Notes: a model not told the origin generated them from the sequence alone. A stretch of 64,000 nt of DNA from Thalassoglobus neptunius (GCF_007859735.1 NZ_SIHI01000009.1:1-64000); one strand, 5' to 3'. Counted from the first letter of the stretch, positions 33,844 to 44,409 are shown. Made by a program: numbers and translations.

Positions 33844-34743
33844 TCAGTTGGCGAGTGGGTGCTGATGCTGCGTCGGTTGTAATTTCGGAGCTTCTGTTGG
33901 AGAAAGTGCGTGCTGCTGGACCGCTGGAGTTGCCGACTCAGTGGATGGCGATGCTCCGGAGACAGCCTGGGCTGCGATCGACTTCAAACGGTCTCGATGT
34001 TGATCTGCCGTATTCACTTGATGTCCAGCGATGGTTCCGCCGAAGTGTCGAACTGCTTCCGGGCTTCTGCGGCGATCGGCTTCAGTCACAGCCTCAGTCG
34101 TCACGTGTGAGACTTGCTGGATGGGGCTGGAAATCTCCGTTTTCGTCTTTGTATGACGTTTGTCACGCGGGGGGCCCTGAAGGTAAAGAGTGGCCATTTT
34201 GGAGTAGACTGGCATTCCCCCGTCTTTCGGGGTGACCATCACTCGCAATGAGCAATTGGCCTCGTGGACTGTTTTTCGTGTGTAGGGCACGAAGAGCTGG
34301 TAGGCGATTCCAAGGTTTGTTTCTGTCATCAGGCCCTGGAATGCCATTTCTTCGAAGTCGAAATAATGAATCGGCTCGGCTCGTTCCTCTTCTGATCCAT
34401 GGTCGTCGAACACGTAAATTCGCACATCGCCGTTCACTTTGATCGGGGAAGATGTGTCGTTTCCGAAGAAGAGGATTTGACCCGCGAAACCGCGGCATGG
34501 GAGCCCGTTCAAACCGACACCTTCGGCCGGCTCCCAGGCACAGATCACTTCTGCGACCCGTTCTTTTCCGGATTCCGGGGCTTTCTTCTTCTTCGCGTCA
34601 TCTTTCCCGAGTAGAGAAAGTTGATGGCAACCGCAATTCGTCAAAAGGAACAGGAGGCACAGGATCAGATTGAGCCGAGAACTTCGAGATGAAGATTGCC
34701 TGTTGAGAAACCAGGAATTGGGTTTGAGAGTTCTCATGATCAC
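33844..34743 (-). CDS. Lipoprotein coupled to the secretin gene
   Basis: The product has 299 residues from GTG 34743, with GGGGAG six bases upstream and a four-base overlap (GTGA) with the secretin stop; ATG 34737 is the alternative. The signal peptide (LNLILCLLFLLTNCGCHQ) carries a lipobox LTNC. The central part has beta strands (GDVRIYVFDDHGSEE, IAYQLFVPYTRKTVHEANCS), and the last 100 residues are a disordered Pro/Gln/Thr-rich tail. The family is not recognised. Translational coupling with the secretin and a lipid anchor fit a pilotin-like or accessory role in secretin assembly, which is inference. Confidence 0.75.
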   Translation of the reverse strand: MIMRTLKPNSWFLNRQSSSRSSRLNLILCLLFLLTNCGCHQLSLLGKDDAKKKKAPESGKERVAEVICAWEPAEGVGLNGLPCRGFAGQILFFGNDTSSPIKVNGDVRIYVFDDHGSEEERAEPIHYFDFEEMAFQGLMTETNLGIAYQLFVPYTRKTVHEANCSLRVMVTPKDGGMPVYSKMATLYLQGPPRDKRHTKTKTEISSPIQQVSHVTTEAVTEADRRRSPEAVRHFGGTIAGHQVNTADQHRDRLKSIAAQAVSGASPSTESATPAVQQHALSPTEAPKLQPTQHQHPLAN

Positions 34744-37700
34744 TTGGTCTCCCCGGTTGCAGGAACGGCTGGTTCCAGCGGTGCTGGAGGTTCGACGTAT
34801 GGAGGAATCGGGGAGCTCTCCGGAATCGGAGACATGTCCGCTGGTTGAGGAGTTCCCTCGTAGTACTGAGCGTTTGGATCAGTCATTGAGTTTGGCACTC
34901 CGAAGATCGGACCGTGTAGCTCTTCCGCTTCTTCCTGGAAGTAGTGGAGACGTTGTGCTTCGATCTGCTTGAACATTTCTGATTCAGCGTCGTTGTGGAC
35001 GATTCGCGGAGTCAGGAAGATGATCAACTCTCGACGTTCAGTCGTGTGGGAATCGAATCGGAATGCGTTTCCGATGATCGGAAGATCGCCGAGCCACGGG
35101 ACCTTTCGTTCGAGAATGTCGTCGGAATCGGTGATCATTCCCCCGAGCACAACTGTTTGTCCGTCGGGGACTTTCACAGTTGTTTGTGCTGTCTGAATGT
35201 TCTTAATTGGCGAGGTGATCACGGTTCCGGTGTTGATGTCGGTGAAGACAGGAACACCGTTGTCGATGAACTGACTCTTCTCAGCGACGACTTCCATCAC
35301 AATTTGTCCGCCGGGGCTGATTCGAGGACGCACTGTGAGGATGATCCCCGCGTTCTCACGAACGATGATCGGTGACGTCGAGGTGTTTGTCTGGTTCACA
35401 CCGTTCACAACTGGAACGTCTTGGCCGACCTGAATCTGCGCTGTCTGGTTGTCCAGGGCGAGCACTTGTGGTCGGCTGAGGACTCGAACCTGCCGACGGG
35501 CTGCCAGTGCACGAATGAGAACGCTCACTGAGTCGGAACTTGCCGAGAGGACGAGACCACCGTAGCCGAGGTCATTGTTCGTTCGTTGAAGTGCGAAGCT
35601 GCTGAGCCCCTGTGCTCCGACGCGTGACGGGTTCCCGATCGGGTTACTTCCGATGGGCTGGTTATTGAAGCCAAACCCTGGGGATGCGTTTTGGGAAATC
35701 ACACGAGTGACCGTGGCGGATGGGTTTCCGTTCGGGTCAAAGATTGTCTCCGTAACGGTCAAGAGTTCGTCGATGATGCTTCGATCGAAGAGGACCGGAT
35801 CCTGGAATCCGAGTTCCACGCCGAATTCATCTGTGTTGTCGAGCTGAACTTCGACGAGCAACGCTTGAATCAAGACCTGCGAGAACTCTGCGTCGAGAGT
35901 TCGCACCATCGCTTCGATTTCGTTGAAGTAGGCCGGTGTTGCACTGATCAGCACGCTGTTGGTGATCGGTTCAGGTGTGACAATCACTTCCTGTTCGAGC
36001 AACTGGCTCGTGCTGATGCGGTCTGGATCGATGGTTGCGAGGTCACGTTGTGATTGGAGGAAATCGTTGATCGCCAAAGCGACGTCAGCAACCGGAACAT
36101 TCAGGAGTTTGATGACCTGCGTCGTTCGGTTCTGAGGATCGGTCGCATCGAGTCGGTACAACAGGTTTTCGGCGATGATCAATGCGTCTGGACCACCGGT
36201 TGCGATCACGCTGTTCGTTCGAGTGTCCGCAACGAAACGTAGCTGAAGCAGCGAACTCGCTGTGTCCGTCGCTCCTGCGAGTTGGACTCCGAGTTGTCCC
36301 TGATCATTCTGGTTGGTCGTTTCTTCCTGCTGGAAGAGTTCGTTAAGCAATTCGACAGCATTGACGGCGTCGGCTTTTTGAAGCTTAAAGTATTTGACTT
36401 CTGCGACGGCGCTACTGGGCTGATCCAGAATTCGAACGAGTTCCTCAATCACTGGAATGCTCTGCGGTGAAGCCGAGTATTGCAATGTGTTCGTTCGGGT
36501 TTCTGCATTGAAGACGATATTGTCCAGGAGTCCGGATCGTGCCAGCTTCTCACCGTCTTCGGAAAGAAACTCCAACACAACGGACTTCGGATCAGTCGCT
36601 CCCTGAATCTGCGAAGTGAATGACTGAGCGACTGTTGATGCTTGAGGATCGGTGACGCTTCGGAAGGCGGCTGTCAGGAACTCAGCCAATTCATCCGCGA
36701 GGGCATTTTTCAATCGGATGACTTTCATCTGACTGATAGAAGCTGCTTCGTCTGCATCCAACTTTTTGATGAAGACTTCAATCTCTGACAAGTCGCGAGG
36801 ACGAGCTTGAATAACGACCGAGTTGGTTCGCGGATCGGCTGCGACTTTCAGTCGTGTTCCGAGGCCTGTGGGGTCTTCGTCCGGATAGAAGTCGCTCAGG
36901 ATTTCGACAACGCTGTTCGCGACTGCGTATTCGAGTCGAATCACCTGAATTTCATGAGTTGGATCAATGGGTTGATCAAGTTCAGCAGCGAGATCGAGAA
37001 TGGCTTCCATCGTATTTGTGGGGGCCAGAATCAGAACCGCGTTCGGGACGACAACCGGAATGACGTTCACAGCTGCGGCACTTTGTTGAGCACTGTCGCT
37101 GCGAAGTTCTGCGAGTTGTTCATAAACATCGCTCAGCAACTGGGCCAGCGATTGCGAGTCAACGTGTTCCAGCTTGAGAAGGTGAATTTCAGGAAGACTT
37201 CCCACTGCCATTCGTTCGATTTCCGAGATGACTTCCATCACGGTTTCAATGTCACCTTCGTTACCGCGAATGATCAGGAGGTCGAACCCGGGAATGGTTT
37301 CAATTGTGACATCACCTTTCAGATTCCCTGAAAGAGTCATCAACCCGCCGCGACCGATGATTCTCGCGCTGTCTTCAGGGTTCGCGGGCTGGTCTCCGAG
37401 CGGTGCCGGATCTGGAACCGGTTGCTCAGCTTGTGCGAGCATTCTTTCGTTCGTGCTTGCCGCTTTCGCAGCTTGTTGAGCTGAAGCGATTGTCGAAATC
37501 GGGCGTTTCAGGCGTTCCGCAATTTCCGCAGTCGATCCGTTTCCAGCCATCAGAGTTGGGACCGATTCTGCCCCGATCGGATTAATGTCGAGGCTTTGAA
37601 TCAGCGTCTTGAGGCCAGACTGAACAGGTGCAGTGGCGGTGACGAGAAGTTGTCGCTGCTCGCTGTCGATTTCGACAACGAAGAGTGTGTCGGCAGGAGC

Positions 37701-38588
37701 CTGGTCTTCCGCGATATCGGAAACGACGAAAGCAGGCATCCCGTTCGGACCGGCGTTTTCCAGTTTTGATCGGGATGAAAAGGCTTTATGAATTTGTCGG
37801 GCGATATCGACGGGGGATCGATGACGCGGACGATAAGTTCGTGTTTCGTTCGCTTCGACCTGTTCAGATTCCGGCTGAGAAGCTTGATCGTAAGCCAGTG
37901 GCTGAATCGATTGGCCCTTGGGAGAATTTTGAACTTCCGGAGGCAGCATGCGATGCCGAGGGACTTCAGTTGTGAACTGGTAGTTCGAATTCACTCCGGC
38001 CGTTTGAATGATCGTCGGTTTCTTGGCAGGAGCTGGAACATCTGTCGTTGTTGGAATTGTCTGTGCCTGCAGTGGCTCGCTTTCAGGCGTTGGTGCGACA
38101 GCTTCGGTCGTCTGAGCGGCTTGAGTGCCTGGCTCTTCCGGCAAAGGGGAAATCGGTCGTTCGTATTCCAATCGACCGCGACGAGTCGACATGACTGTCA
38201 GGAACTGGTCCTTAATCAGGATACGGAATCCGACCCGTTCGAGTTCCCGATTCAAGATCTTGACGGCGTCATCACGGTTATACTGATTCCAGTCGTGACG
38301 AGAGAAATTTCCGGGAGGGACATCGTGCATGACGAGTGTCGATCCGGTCTCTTTCGCGACATCGTTCAGGACTTTTGCCCACGGAGTCGTAAGAAAGTTG
38401 AGACGAACTGATTTCCGTTTGGAAGCTTCAGTATCCCAACCGGCTTCAACAGTTTCGTTGGTCGTTTTGACTTTTTTTCGGAAGAAGCCTTGGGCCGACG
38501 CTTGGTTCGGGCACAAAGATGCGGCGATCACACAGCATACTGCCGGAGCGACGAAACCACGTCTTGTCACCATTTCGAACAATCGCAT
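34740..38588 (-). CDS. gspD: Secretin of type II secretion/type IV pilus type (GspD-like)
   Basis: The outer-membrane channel is 1282 residues, larger than the usual 650-750. ATG 38588 gives a signal peptide (GFVAPAVCCVIAASLCPNQASAQ). Residues about 40-140 are an STN/N0-like domain (LNFLTTPWAKVLNDVAKETG). Five or so secretin N-modules follow, each with the pattern TNSVVI...A....IE..I..LD and a strand pair such as IQVIRLEYAVANSVVEIL or MKVIRLKNALADELAEFL. The C-terminal secretin domain includes VLSRPQVLALDNQTAQIQVG, VPDGQTVVLGGMI and the hallmark VPWLGDLPIIGNAFRF. A Pro-rich tail ends the protein. Extra N-modules lengthen the periplasmic vestibule, as expected in a planctomycete with a wide periplasm. 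The lipoprotein gene is coupled downstream. Confidence 0.92.
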   Translation of the reverse strand: MRLFEMVTRRGFVAPAVCCVIAASLCPNQASAQGFFRKKVKTTNETVEAGWDTEASKRKSVRLNFLTTPWAKVLNDVAKETGSTLVMHDVPPGNFSRHDWNQYNRDDAVKILNRELERVGFRILIKDQFLTVMSTRRGRLEYERPISPLPEEPGTQAAQTTEAVAPTPESEPLQAQTIPTTTDVPAPAKKPTIIQTAGVNSNYQFTTEVPRHRMLPPEVQNSPKGQSIQPLAYDQASQPESEQVEANETRTYRPRHRSPVDIARQIHKAFSSRSKLENAGPNGMPAFVVSDIAEDQAPADTLFVVEIDSEQRQLLVTATAPVQSGLKTLIQSLDINPIGAESVPTLMAGNGSTAEIAERLKRPISTIASAQQAAKAASTNERMLAQAEQPVPDPAPLGDQPANPEDSARIIGRGGLMTLSGNLKGDVTIETIPGFDLLIIRGNEGDIETVMEVISEIERMAVGSLPEIHLLKLEHVDSQSLAQLLSDVYEQLAELRSDSAQQSAAAVNVIPVVVPNAVLILAPTNTMEAILDLAAELDQPIDPTHEIQVIRLEYAVANSVVEILSDFYPDEDPTGLGTRLKVAADPRTNSVVIQARPRDLSEIEVFIKKLDADEAASISQMKVIRLKNALADELAEFLTAAFRSVTDPQASTVAQSFTSQIQGATDPKSVVLEFLSEDGEKLARSGLLDNIVFNAETRTNTLQYSASPQSIPVIEELVRILDQPSSAVAEVKYFKLQKADAVNAVELLNELFQQEETTNQNDQGQLGVQLAGATDTASSLLQLRFVADTRTNSVIATGGPDALIIAENLLYRLDATDPQNRTTQVIKLLNVPVADVALAINDFLQSQRDLATIDPDRISTSQLLEQEVIVTPEPITNSVLISATPAYFNEIEAMVRTLDAEFSQVLIQALLVEVQLDNTDEFGVELGFQDPVLFDRSIIDELLTVTETIFDPNGNPSATVTRVISQNASPGFGFNNQPIGSNPIGNPSRVGAQGLSSFALQRTNNDLGYGGLVLSASSDSVSVLIRALAARRQVRVLSRPQVLALDNQTAQIQVGQDVPVVNGVNQTNTSTSPIIVRENAGIILTVRPRISPGGQIVMEVVAEKSQFIDNGVPVFTDINTGTVITSPIKNIQTAQTTVKVPDGQTVVLGGMITDSDDILERKVPWLGDLPIIGNAFRFDSHTTERRELIIFLTPRIVHNDAESEMFKQIEAQRLHYFQEEAEELHGPIFGVPNSMTDPNAQYYEGTPQPADMSPIPESSPIPPYVEPPAPLEPAVPATGETK

Positions 38589-38846
38589 TTTGGGACTTCC
38601 AATTCGTTCATGGAATTTCAGCTTTCCGCGCGGCACGCAATCCCCATGGATTAGGAGAATCCGTACAACCGTTACTATCGGTAAAGTTTTCCCAGCTTAA
38701 TGAGTCGAAATTTTCGGCTGACGGAAAACAGGTCCATCCTTGCGTGAATGCCTCCTTTTCGGCACGATTTGCCGGAGTCCAGGAGCAATCGGTGGAATCC
38801 TGACTCGTTTCAAACGACGTCCAAACTTTTCAGAGAATGGAATCAG

Positions 38847-39950
38847 ATGGCTGAGCAACATGCAGCCCGACGTGATCGGGTCCGAGAACAGATGCGTCGA
38901 GACGGAATCGAGGCCTTCCTGATCACCACCGAGAAGAATGTGGCGTATCTCACTGGGTTCACCGGCGACAGCACATGGATGCTGTTAACGCAGGACTCAG
39001 CCCGACTCGTCAGTGATTTCCGATACACGACACAGCTTGCATCAGAATGTCCGGATGTTGCGGCAGTGATTCGCCCATCCAATTTGTCCCTCATTCAAGG
39101 AGTCGTCGCGGAACTTCCGACGAGTTCCAATGGCCCGATCGGGTTCGAAGGGCATGCGATGCCGTTTGACACCTATCAGGTACTCCTTGACAGTTCGAAG
39201 GGGCAGGAGTGGGTTCCGCTTTCCTGGAAGGTCGAAACGATCCGAGCGATCAAAGACAGCAGCGAGATCGAAGACATTCGCCTCGCGGTTCGATTGGCTG
39301 AGGAAGGATTCTCCCAGCTTCTCGATCAATTCCGCCCCGAGGCAACCGAGCGAGAAATGGCCTATGAGTTAGAGCACATCGTTCGTGGGCTGGGTGGCGA
39401 GGAGTTGAGTTTCCATCCGATTATTGCGGTCGGTGACCATTCCGCGATGCCGCACTACCGTCCCGGAGATCGAAAACTCTCGGAACATCCGATCCTTCTT
39501 GTTGACTGGGGAGCTCAAACTTATTTGGGATACAAGTCAGATTTGACGCGGACGATGCTCACTCAAGACTTCGCAGAGCCTCAATTCGAGAAAATCTATC
39601 GGACCGTGCTCGAAGCACAAATGCTGGCGATCGAACTCATCGCTCCGGGAGTTTCCACGCTTGATGTCGATAACGCAGCACGCCAACACATCGCTGACGC
39701 GGGTTTCGGGGAGTACTTCGATCATGGACTCGGTCACGGAATTGGCCTCGATATTCACGAATTGCCGCGATTTTCCCGGACTGCAGAGACTCCGCTTGAG
39801 CCCGGAATGGTTGTCACCGTCGAGCCTGGGATCTATCTTCCGGGCTGGGGAGGTGTCAGGATTGAAGATGATGTTCTTGTCACCGACCAGGGATGTGAAG
39901 TATTGTCCAGCGTCACAAAGAGTTGGGATTCTGTTCGAATCACCATCTGA
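38847..39950 (+). CDS. pepQ: M24B aminopeptidase (Xaa-Pro type)
   Basis: The enzyme removes N-terminal residues ahead of proline and has 367 residues from ATG 38847. The N-terminal domain (MRRDGIEAFLITTEKNVAYL) is of creatinase type. The catalytic domain shows the five metal ligands of M24: Asp in LVDWGAQTYLGYKSDLTRTM (two), His in HGLGHGIGLDIHE, and Glu in VTVEPGIYLPG and RIEDDVLVT. The upstream in-frame stretch is not used, since homologous sequence starts at MAEQHAARRDRVREQMRRDG. Family members are called PepQ or PepP; I cannot separate these by sequence alone. It lies alone, divergent from the secretin. Confidence 0.9.
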   Translation: MAEQHAARRDRVREQMRRDGIEAFLITTEKNVAYLTGFTGDSTWMLLTQDSARLVSDFRYTTQLASECPDVAAVIRPSNLSLIQGVVAELPTSSNGPIGFEGHAMPFDTYQVLLDSSKGQEWVPLSWKVETIRAIKDSSEIEDIRLAVRLAEEGFSQLLDQFRPEATEREMAYELEHIVRGLGGEELSFHPIIAVGDHSAMPHYRPGDRKLSEHPILLVDWGAQTYLGYKSDLTRTMLTQDFAEPQFEKIYRTVLEAQMLAIELIAPGVSTLDVDNAARQHIADAGFGEYFDHGLGHGIGLDIHELPRFSRTAETPLEPGMVVTVEPGIYLPGWGGVRIEDDVLVTDQGCEVLSSVTKSWDSVRITI

Positions 39951-40195
39951 TTGATCTGGTGAGTGGACGTCATCCTTCAACATCTCATTGAACAAGACAA
40001 CCTGTGGGATTCCGTCGATTGTTCCATCAATATCGTCAGGTTTTGGCATGTCACCCTCGTGAGAAGCCGATTCGTACGAACGGAATGATCTCAAATTCGA
40101 ATCAGACATATCCAATCTCCAAGAATCCATTCGCCTTCCGAATCAGGATGCGAAGCGGACATCCGACATAATCGACTAAACACTGAGGAATTGAG

Positions 40196-40708
40196 ATGGC
40201 TCGCGACGCGAACGCCGAAGCAGACGAACTAAACATCGATGGGCTTCGTCAGGTCATGGAACTGATGGAAAAGCACGACGTGACCGAGCTGAAGCTGGAA
40301 CAGGGAACGGCGAAATACGTTCTGCGTCGCGGAGGGCATGAATTCAGTGCCACGCTTCCTGCTCCTGCCCCAGTCTTGCCCGCACAAGCTGTTCCCGTTG
40401 CCCCGGCAGCCGCACCGCCTGCAGCGTCGGATTCTGCTCCTGCGGCCGCGCCAGCAGCGGACGAAGGAGTTGTTGAGATCAAAAGTCCCACTGTGGGGAC
40501 GTTCTACCAGTCTCCGTCTCCCGGCGAGCCAGTCTTCGTCAAGGTCGGGGATCACGTGACCAAAGACTCAATTGTCTGCATCGTGGAAGCGATGAAGGTC
40601 TTTAACCAAATTCCTGCTGAGGTTTCAGGGACCATCGTCAAAGTTCTCTTGAAGGACAGTGATTCCGTAGAATACGGACAGCCGTTGTTCCTCGTTAAGC
40701 CCGATTGA
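40196..40708 (+). CDS. accB: Biotin carboxyl carrier protein of acetyl-CoA carboxylase
   Basis: The product has 170 residues. The N-terminal part ([27 protein letters not shown]) is the typical AccB start, followed by a Pro/Ala linker (residues 55-90) and the biotinyl domain. The biotin lysine sits in [15 protein letters not shown] (EAMK), and [20 protein letters not shown] is the second half-site. A GAGG site precedes the ATG. It carries biotin between carboxylase and transferase in the first step of fatty-acid synthesis. AccC follows 230 bases later in the same direction, the usual accBC order. Confidence 0.97.
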   Translation: MARDANAEADELNIDGLRQVMELMEKHDVTELKLEQGTAKYVLRRGGHEFSATLPAPAPVLPAQAVPVAPAAAPPAASDSAPAAAPAADEGVVEIKSPTVGTFYQSPSPGEPVFVKVGDHVTKDSIVCIVEAMKVFNQIPAEVSGTIVKVLLKDSDSVEYGQPLFLVKPD

Positions 40709-40938
40709 TCACAGCGGTTGCAGTGTCGAAGTGAAGTCTTCACGTCATAATCTCATGAGCAGTTGAGCAACGTGCAGACTTGCGAAATGTTCGCCGACGC
40801 TGGAGTTTGCAATGTTGGTGGCGTGTTTTCAAAGAGCCGGACGTCGAGTCCGGATGACAACCGTCTCAATTTTCACGAGCGAACGTTTCAGGGGCCACAC
40901 AGCATCCCATAAGAGTTCTCTAGGATTGAATCGATATC

Positions 40939-42282
40939 ATGTTTCAAAGGATTTTGGTTGCTAACCGAGGCGAAATCGCACTTCGTGTGATTCGCGCCTG
41001 TCAGGAACTTGGGATCGGGACTGTCGCGGTTTTCAGCGAAGCAGATCGCGGTGCTCACTACCTCGATTTGGCCGATGAGGCAATTTGCATCGGTCCGGCT
41101 TCGTCTTCAGAAAGCTATTTGAAGATCGAACACATCATCGCCGCTGCGGAACTGAGCGAAGCCCAGGCGATTCATCCTGGCTATGGTTTTCTGGCTGAAA
41201 ACTACGATTTCGCTGAACAGTGTCGGGATTCTGGAATCGAGTTCATCGGACCTCCACAGGAAGCGATGCGCAAGTTGGGCGACAAAGTTGAAGCCCGCAA
41301 AATTGCGATGGAAGCCAAAGTTCCTGTCGTTCCCGGAAGCGATGGGCTGATTACCAGTGAAGAAGAAGCGGTGCGAGTCGCCAACGAAATTGGCTACCCC
41401 GTGCTCATCAAAGCGACCGCAGGCGGCGGCGGAAAAGGAATTCGGCCCGCGACCGATGAAAAATCATTGAGAACCGAATTGAAAGCCGCTTCTGCTGAAG
41501 CAGAAAAGGCGTTCAAGAATGCTGGCGTGTACATCGAGAAGTTCGTTCAAAAACCGCGACACGTCGAAGTTCAGGTGCTGGCCGATCAACACGGGAACGC
41601 GGTTCATCTGTGGGAACGTGATTGCACGATGCAGCGAAAGCATCAGAAGCTGATCGAAGAGAGTCCCGCACCAAAACTCCCCGAAAACGTTCGGCTGGAA
41701 ATGTGTGAAGCGGCCACGCGTCTCGTACGCACTTCAGGCTACTTCAACGCTGGAACAGTGGAGTTCATCGTCGATCAGGACAATAACTTCTATTTCATCG
41801 AAGTGAATGCTCGAATTCAGGTGGAACATCCGGTGACGGAAATGGTCACCGGAATCGACTTGATTCGTCAGCAAATCCTCGTCGCGGCAGGCGAAAAACT
41901 GAGTTTCACACAAGACGAAATCACTTCGACGGGATGCTCGATCGAAGTTCGGATCAACGCCGAAGATCCAGATCAGGGGTTTCGAGGCTGTCCTGGCACG
42001 ATCACGGACCTGATTATCCCAGGTGGTCTCGGTGTCCGCTTCGATTCACATGTGTATACTGGTTATCGGATCAGTCCGCATTACGATTCGATGATCGGAA
42101 AACTCATTGTGTACAAGCCGACACGCGAGGAGGCAATTGCGTGTATGTTACGTGCTCTCAACGAGTTTCGTATCGATGGTCCCGGAATTAAGACGACAAT
42201 TCCGCTCGCCAAGAAGATCCTGATGCACTCGGTGTTCCGCAATGCAGAAGGGGATACCAAGTTCGTCGAACGAACCTGGTAG
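40939..42282 (+). CDS. accC: Biotin carboxylase subunit of acetyl-CoA carboxylase
   Basis: The 447-residue enzyme uses ATP and bicarbonate to carboxylate biotin on AccB. The sequence begins [20 protein letters not shown], shows the ATP-grasp glycine loop [12 protein letters not shown], the catalytic Glu/Asn region [20 protein letters not shown], and [21 protein letters not shown] with the active-site Arg. Full length. The 230-base gap from accB holds a small hairpin (CCGGAC-GTCGA-GTCCGG, 40837-40853) with no T-run. Confidence 0.98.
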   Translation: MFQRILVANRGEIALRVIRACQELGIGTVAVFSEADRGAHYLDLADEAICIGPASSSESYLKIEHIIAAAELSEAQAIHPGYGFLAENYDFAEQCRDSGIEFIGPPQEAMRKLGDKVEARKIAMEAKVPVVPGSDGLITSEEEAVRVANEIGYPVLIKATAGGGGKGIRPATDEKSLRTELKAASAEAEKAFKNAGVYIEKFVQKPRHVEVQVLADQHGNAVHLWERDCTMQRKHQKLIEESPAPKLPENVRLEMCEAATRLVRTSGYFNAGTVEFIVDQDNNFYFIEVNARIQVEHPVTEMVTGIDLIRQQILVAAGEKLSFTQDEITSTGCSIEVRINAEDPDQGFRGCPGTITDLIIPGGLGVRFDSHVYTGYRISPHYDSMIGKLIVYKPTREEAIACMLRALNEFRIDGPGIKTTIPLAKKILMHSVFRNAEGDTKFVERTW

Positions 42283-42441
42283 TTTGGGAATTCTTTGAAC
42301 AATTCAGATGAACTCAATCGTCTGAGTTCCTTCGCGCTTGAACGTTTGGCGTTCCGCTTTTACGATGCCGCGCAGAAATGCGTTCTCACCTACGTCTGCG
42401 AAGCGCTTTCTTCGCTCCGTTAACACATCAGGAATTTGAAA

Positions 42442-43470
42442 ATGAAAGTCGCCTGTCTAACAGGGGGTGGAGATTGCCCCGGTCTCAATGCTGTCATTCG
42501 AGGCCTCGTCCGCACAATCCACAATGCCGGCGGTGAGACAATCGGATTATTGGAAGGTTGGAGAGGTGCGATCGAAGGCAACTTCGTTCAACTGAACCCA
42601 ATGGAAACCGATGAAATTCTCCCGATGGGTGGAACAATTCTCGGCTCTTCCCGAACCAATCCTTACAAAGACGAATCGCTCGTTGAGCAAGTCGTCAAGA
42701 CATTCAACGAGTTGGAACTCGATTGTCTGGTCGCGATCGGTGGTGACGACACTCTTGGTGTCGCAAGCAAATTGTACAGCGACCACAATCTTCCAACGAT
42801 CGGTTGCCCGAAAACAATCGATAACGACTTGAGCAGCACGGACTTCACTTTTGGGTTCGATACCTGTTTGAACACCGTCATGGATGCTGTGGACAAACTG
42901 CGAACAACCGCAGAGTCTCACCGACGCGTGATTGTCGTCGAAGTCATGGGACGTCACGCTGGCTGGATTACCTGTTTCTCAGGAATCGCATGTTCCGCCG
43001 ATGCGATTATGGTTCCTGAGCAGGAAGTCGATCTCAATGCTGTTTGTGAACTGCTGAAGAAGCGTCGCGAAAACGGCAAGAAGTACGGCATCGTAATGGT
43101 CAGCGAAGGTGCGGTCCTGAAGGGCGAAGACCTTACGACCAAAGATGCGGAACTCGATGAATTTGGCCATGTGAAACTGGGCGGAGTCGGATCACGAGTC
43201 GCCAAAATGATCGAAAAGAAGACCGGGATCGAGACGCGAGACGTCACTCTCGGCCATCTTCAGCGAGGTGGTTCACCAAGTGCTTACGATCGCGTCCTCG
43301 GAACTCGACTCGGAATTCACGCTGGTCGATTGGCGTTGAACAAAGACTTCGGGAAAATGGTTGCGTTGAATGGGCTCCACATCGTGGGAGTTCCTCTGGC
43401 AGAAGCTGTCGGAACAATGCGAACCCTGTATCCTGAGTTCCTCGACGAAGCGAGCGAATTCTTGAGATAA
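42442..43470 (+). CDS. Phosphofructokinase with PPi-type signature residues
   Basis: The 342-residue enzyme phosphorylates fructose 6-phosphate to the 1,6-bisphosphate. ATG 42442 ([20 protein letters not shown]) is preferred over an upstream TTG; AGGA lies seven bases before it. The substrate site reads [19 protein letters not shown] and [12 protein letters not shown], and the nucleotide/PPi loop reads [12 protein letters not shown]. At the positions equivalent to 104 and 124 of the E. coli enzyme it has Asp and Lys, as in PPi-dependent enzymes, where ATP-dependent ones have Gly and Gly. So it may use pyrophosphate and run reversibly. GGDC rather than GGDT in the first loop also differs from the E. 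coli type. A terminator follows. Confidence 0.93.
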   Translation: MKVACLTGGGDCPGLNAVIRGLVRTIHNAGGETIGLLEGWRGAIEGNFVQLNPMETDEILPMGGTILGSSRTNPYKDESLVEQVVKTFNELELDCLVAIGGDDTLGVASKLYSDHNLPTIGCPKTIDNDLSSTDFTFGFDTCLNTVMDAVDKLRTTAESHRRVIVVEVMGRHAGWITCFSGIACSADAIMVPEQEVDLNAVCELLKKRRENGKKYGIVMVSEGAVLKGEDLTTKDAELDEFGHVKLGGVGSRVAKMIEKKTGIETRDVTLGHLQRGGSPSAYDRVLGTRLGIHAGRLALNKDFGKMVALNGLHIVGVPLAEAVGTMRTLYPEFLDEASEFLR

Positions 43471-43530
43471 CACCTTCGAAGATCTCCTCACAGCTATGAC
43501 TGTGGAGATTTTCGACGATGAACAAAAACG

Positions 43531-43569
43531 ACGCCGACCCGAATCCATGGATTCAGGTCGGCGTTTTTT
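43531..43569 (+). terminator. Intrinsic terminator after the phosphofructokinase gene
   Basis: ACGCCGACC-C-GAATCC (43531-43546) pairs with GGATTC-A-GGTCGGCGT (43549-43564), followed by TTTTTT (43564-43569). A weaker hairpin (ATCTC-CT-CACAG with CTGTG-GAGAT, 43482-43509, then TTTT) comes before it, so termination is doubled. Confidence 0.9.
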
Positions 43570-43680
43570 GTTTCAATTGTTTACTGCGATCGGTTTCACG
43601 AATTCTGATCGATCGCTCCATCAACAATCCAAGCGTGATCAAACTGAGCGTGATCAAACCGAGCGGGAACGCCTGCGAGA

Positions 43681-44409
43681 TCAGCTCGATGGTGATAGCG
43701 AAGCGATCATTAGTCCCGCAGCGACGGAAACGTTCAACGAAGTGACTGATCCGCGAGGTGGAATCTGGCAGACCTGATCGCAGTTTTCCAAAGTGAGGCG
43801 CCGCAGCCCCTTCTCTTCACTTCCAATGACGAGAAGCCAACGACGATCGCGGTCGACCTCCGAAAGCGGCATTTCCGCATGTTCTGAACTCCCGAGGACC
43901 CACATGTCGCATTTCTTTGCTTCCTGAATCGCTCGGACAAGATTCGTCTGAATGACATGTGGAACGGATTCCATCCCACCGGCAGCGACATCGTAGACTG
44001 TTCCCGTGAGCGGGGCCGATTTGTCTTGTGTGAGAATCACCCCTTTGACGCCGAAGAAGCCGGCTGATCGAAACACGGCTCCGACGTTGTGAGGATCCTG
44101 CAATCGATCCATCATCAGCCAGAGTCCTTGAGGACTGGAGTCCGAAAACAGGTCTTTCAGTGTAGATGCCGCTTTAGGACGAATGACGGCATAAGTCGTC
44201 CCGACTCGACCAGATTCGTCCCGTCCGCGTTGTCGCCCTCGCTGGGCGGGTTCCTGTACGGAAATGCCTTGATCGGCAGCGACATTGGCGACGAGCTTCC
44301 AGCTTTCGTTGCTTCGAGTTCGACTGGCGTGAACCTCCAGAACATCGTGTGGACGATGCTCAAGAGTTGCCAGCACGCTGTGAGGATTCATCAGTTTGAG
44401 TGTGGTCAT
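43681..44409 (-). CDS. rlmB: 23S rRNA 2'-O-ribose methyltransferase, SPOUT family (RlmB-like)
   Basis: The 242-residue enzyme methylates a ribose in rRNA. The N-terminal part (MNPHSVLATLEHRPHDVLEV) is the small substrate-binding domain typical of RlmB. The SPOUT core has motif 1 MMDRLQDPHNVGAVFRSA, motif 2 WLLVIGSEEKGLRRLTLE, and motif 3 IPPRGSVTSLNVSVAAGL that forms the deep knot and binds S-adenosylmethionine. The ATG overlaps the nitroreductase stop (ATGA), so the two are coupled. RlmB is the best guess within TrmH relatives; the exact rRNA position is not shown by sequence. Confidence 0.9.
   Translation of the reverse strand: MTTLKLMNPHSVLATLEHRPHDVLEVHASRTRSNESWKLVANVAADQGISVQEPAQRGRQRGRDESGRVGTTYAVIRPKAASTLKDLFSDSSPQGLWLMMDRLQDPHNVGAVFRSAGFFGVKGVILTQDKSAPLTGTVYDVAAGGMESVPHVIQTNLVRAIQEAKKCDMWVLGSSEHAEMPLSEVDRDRRWLLVIGSEEKGLRRLTLENCDQVCQIPPRGSVTSLNVSVAAGLMIASLSPSS

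Noticed and set aside
40837-40853. Hairpin CCGGAC-GTCGA-GTCCGG between accB and accC considered as a terminator
   Set aside because: Short stem without a T-run between two genes that normally act together.
43636-43665. Near-tandem repeat AGCGTGATCAAAC(T/C)G
   Set aside because: Two imperfect 15-bp units just past the phosphofructokinase terminator; likely local slippage.
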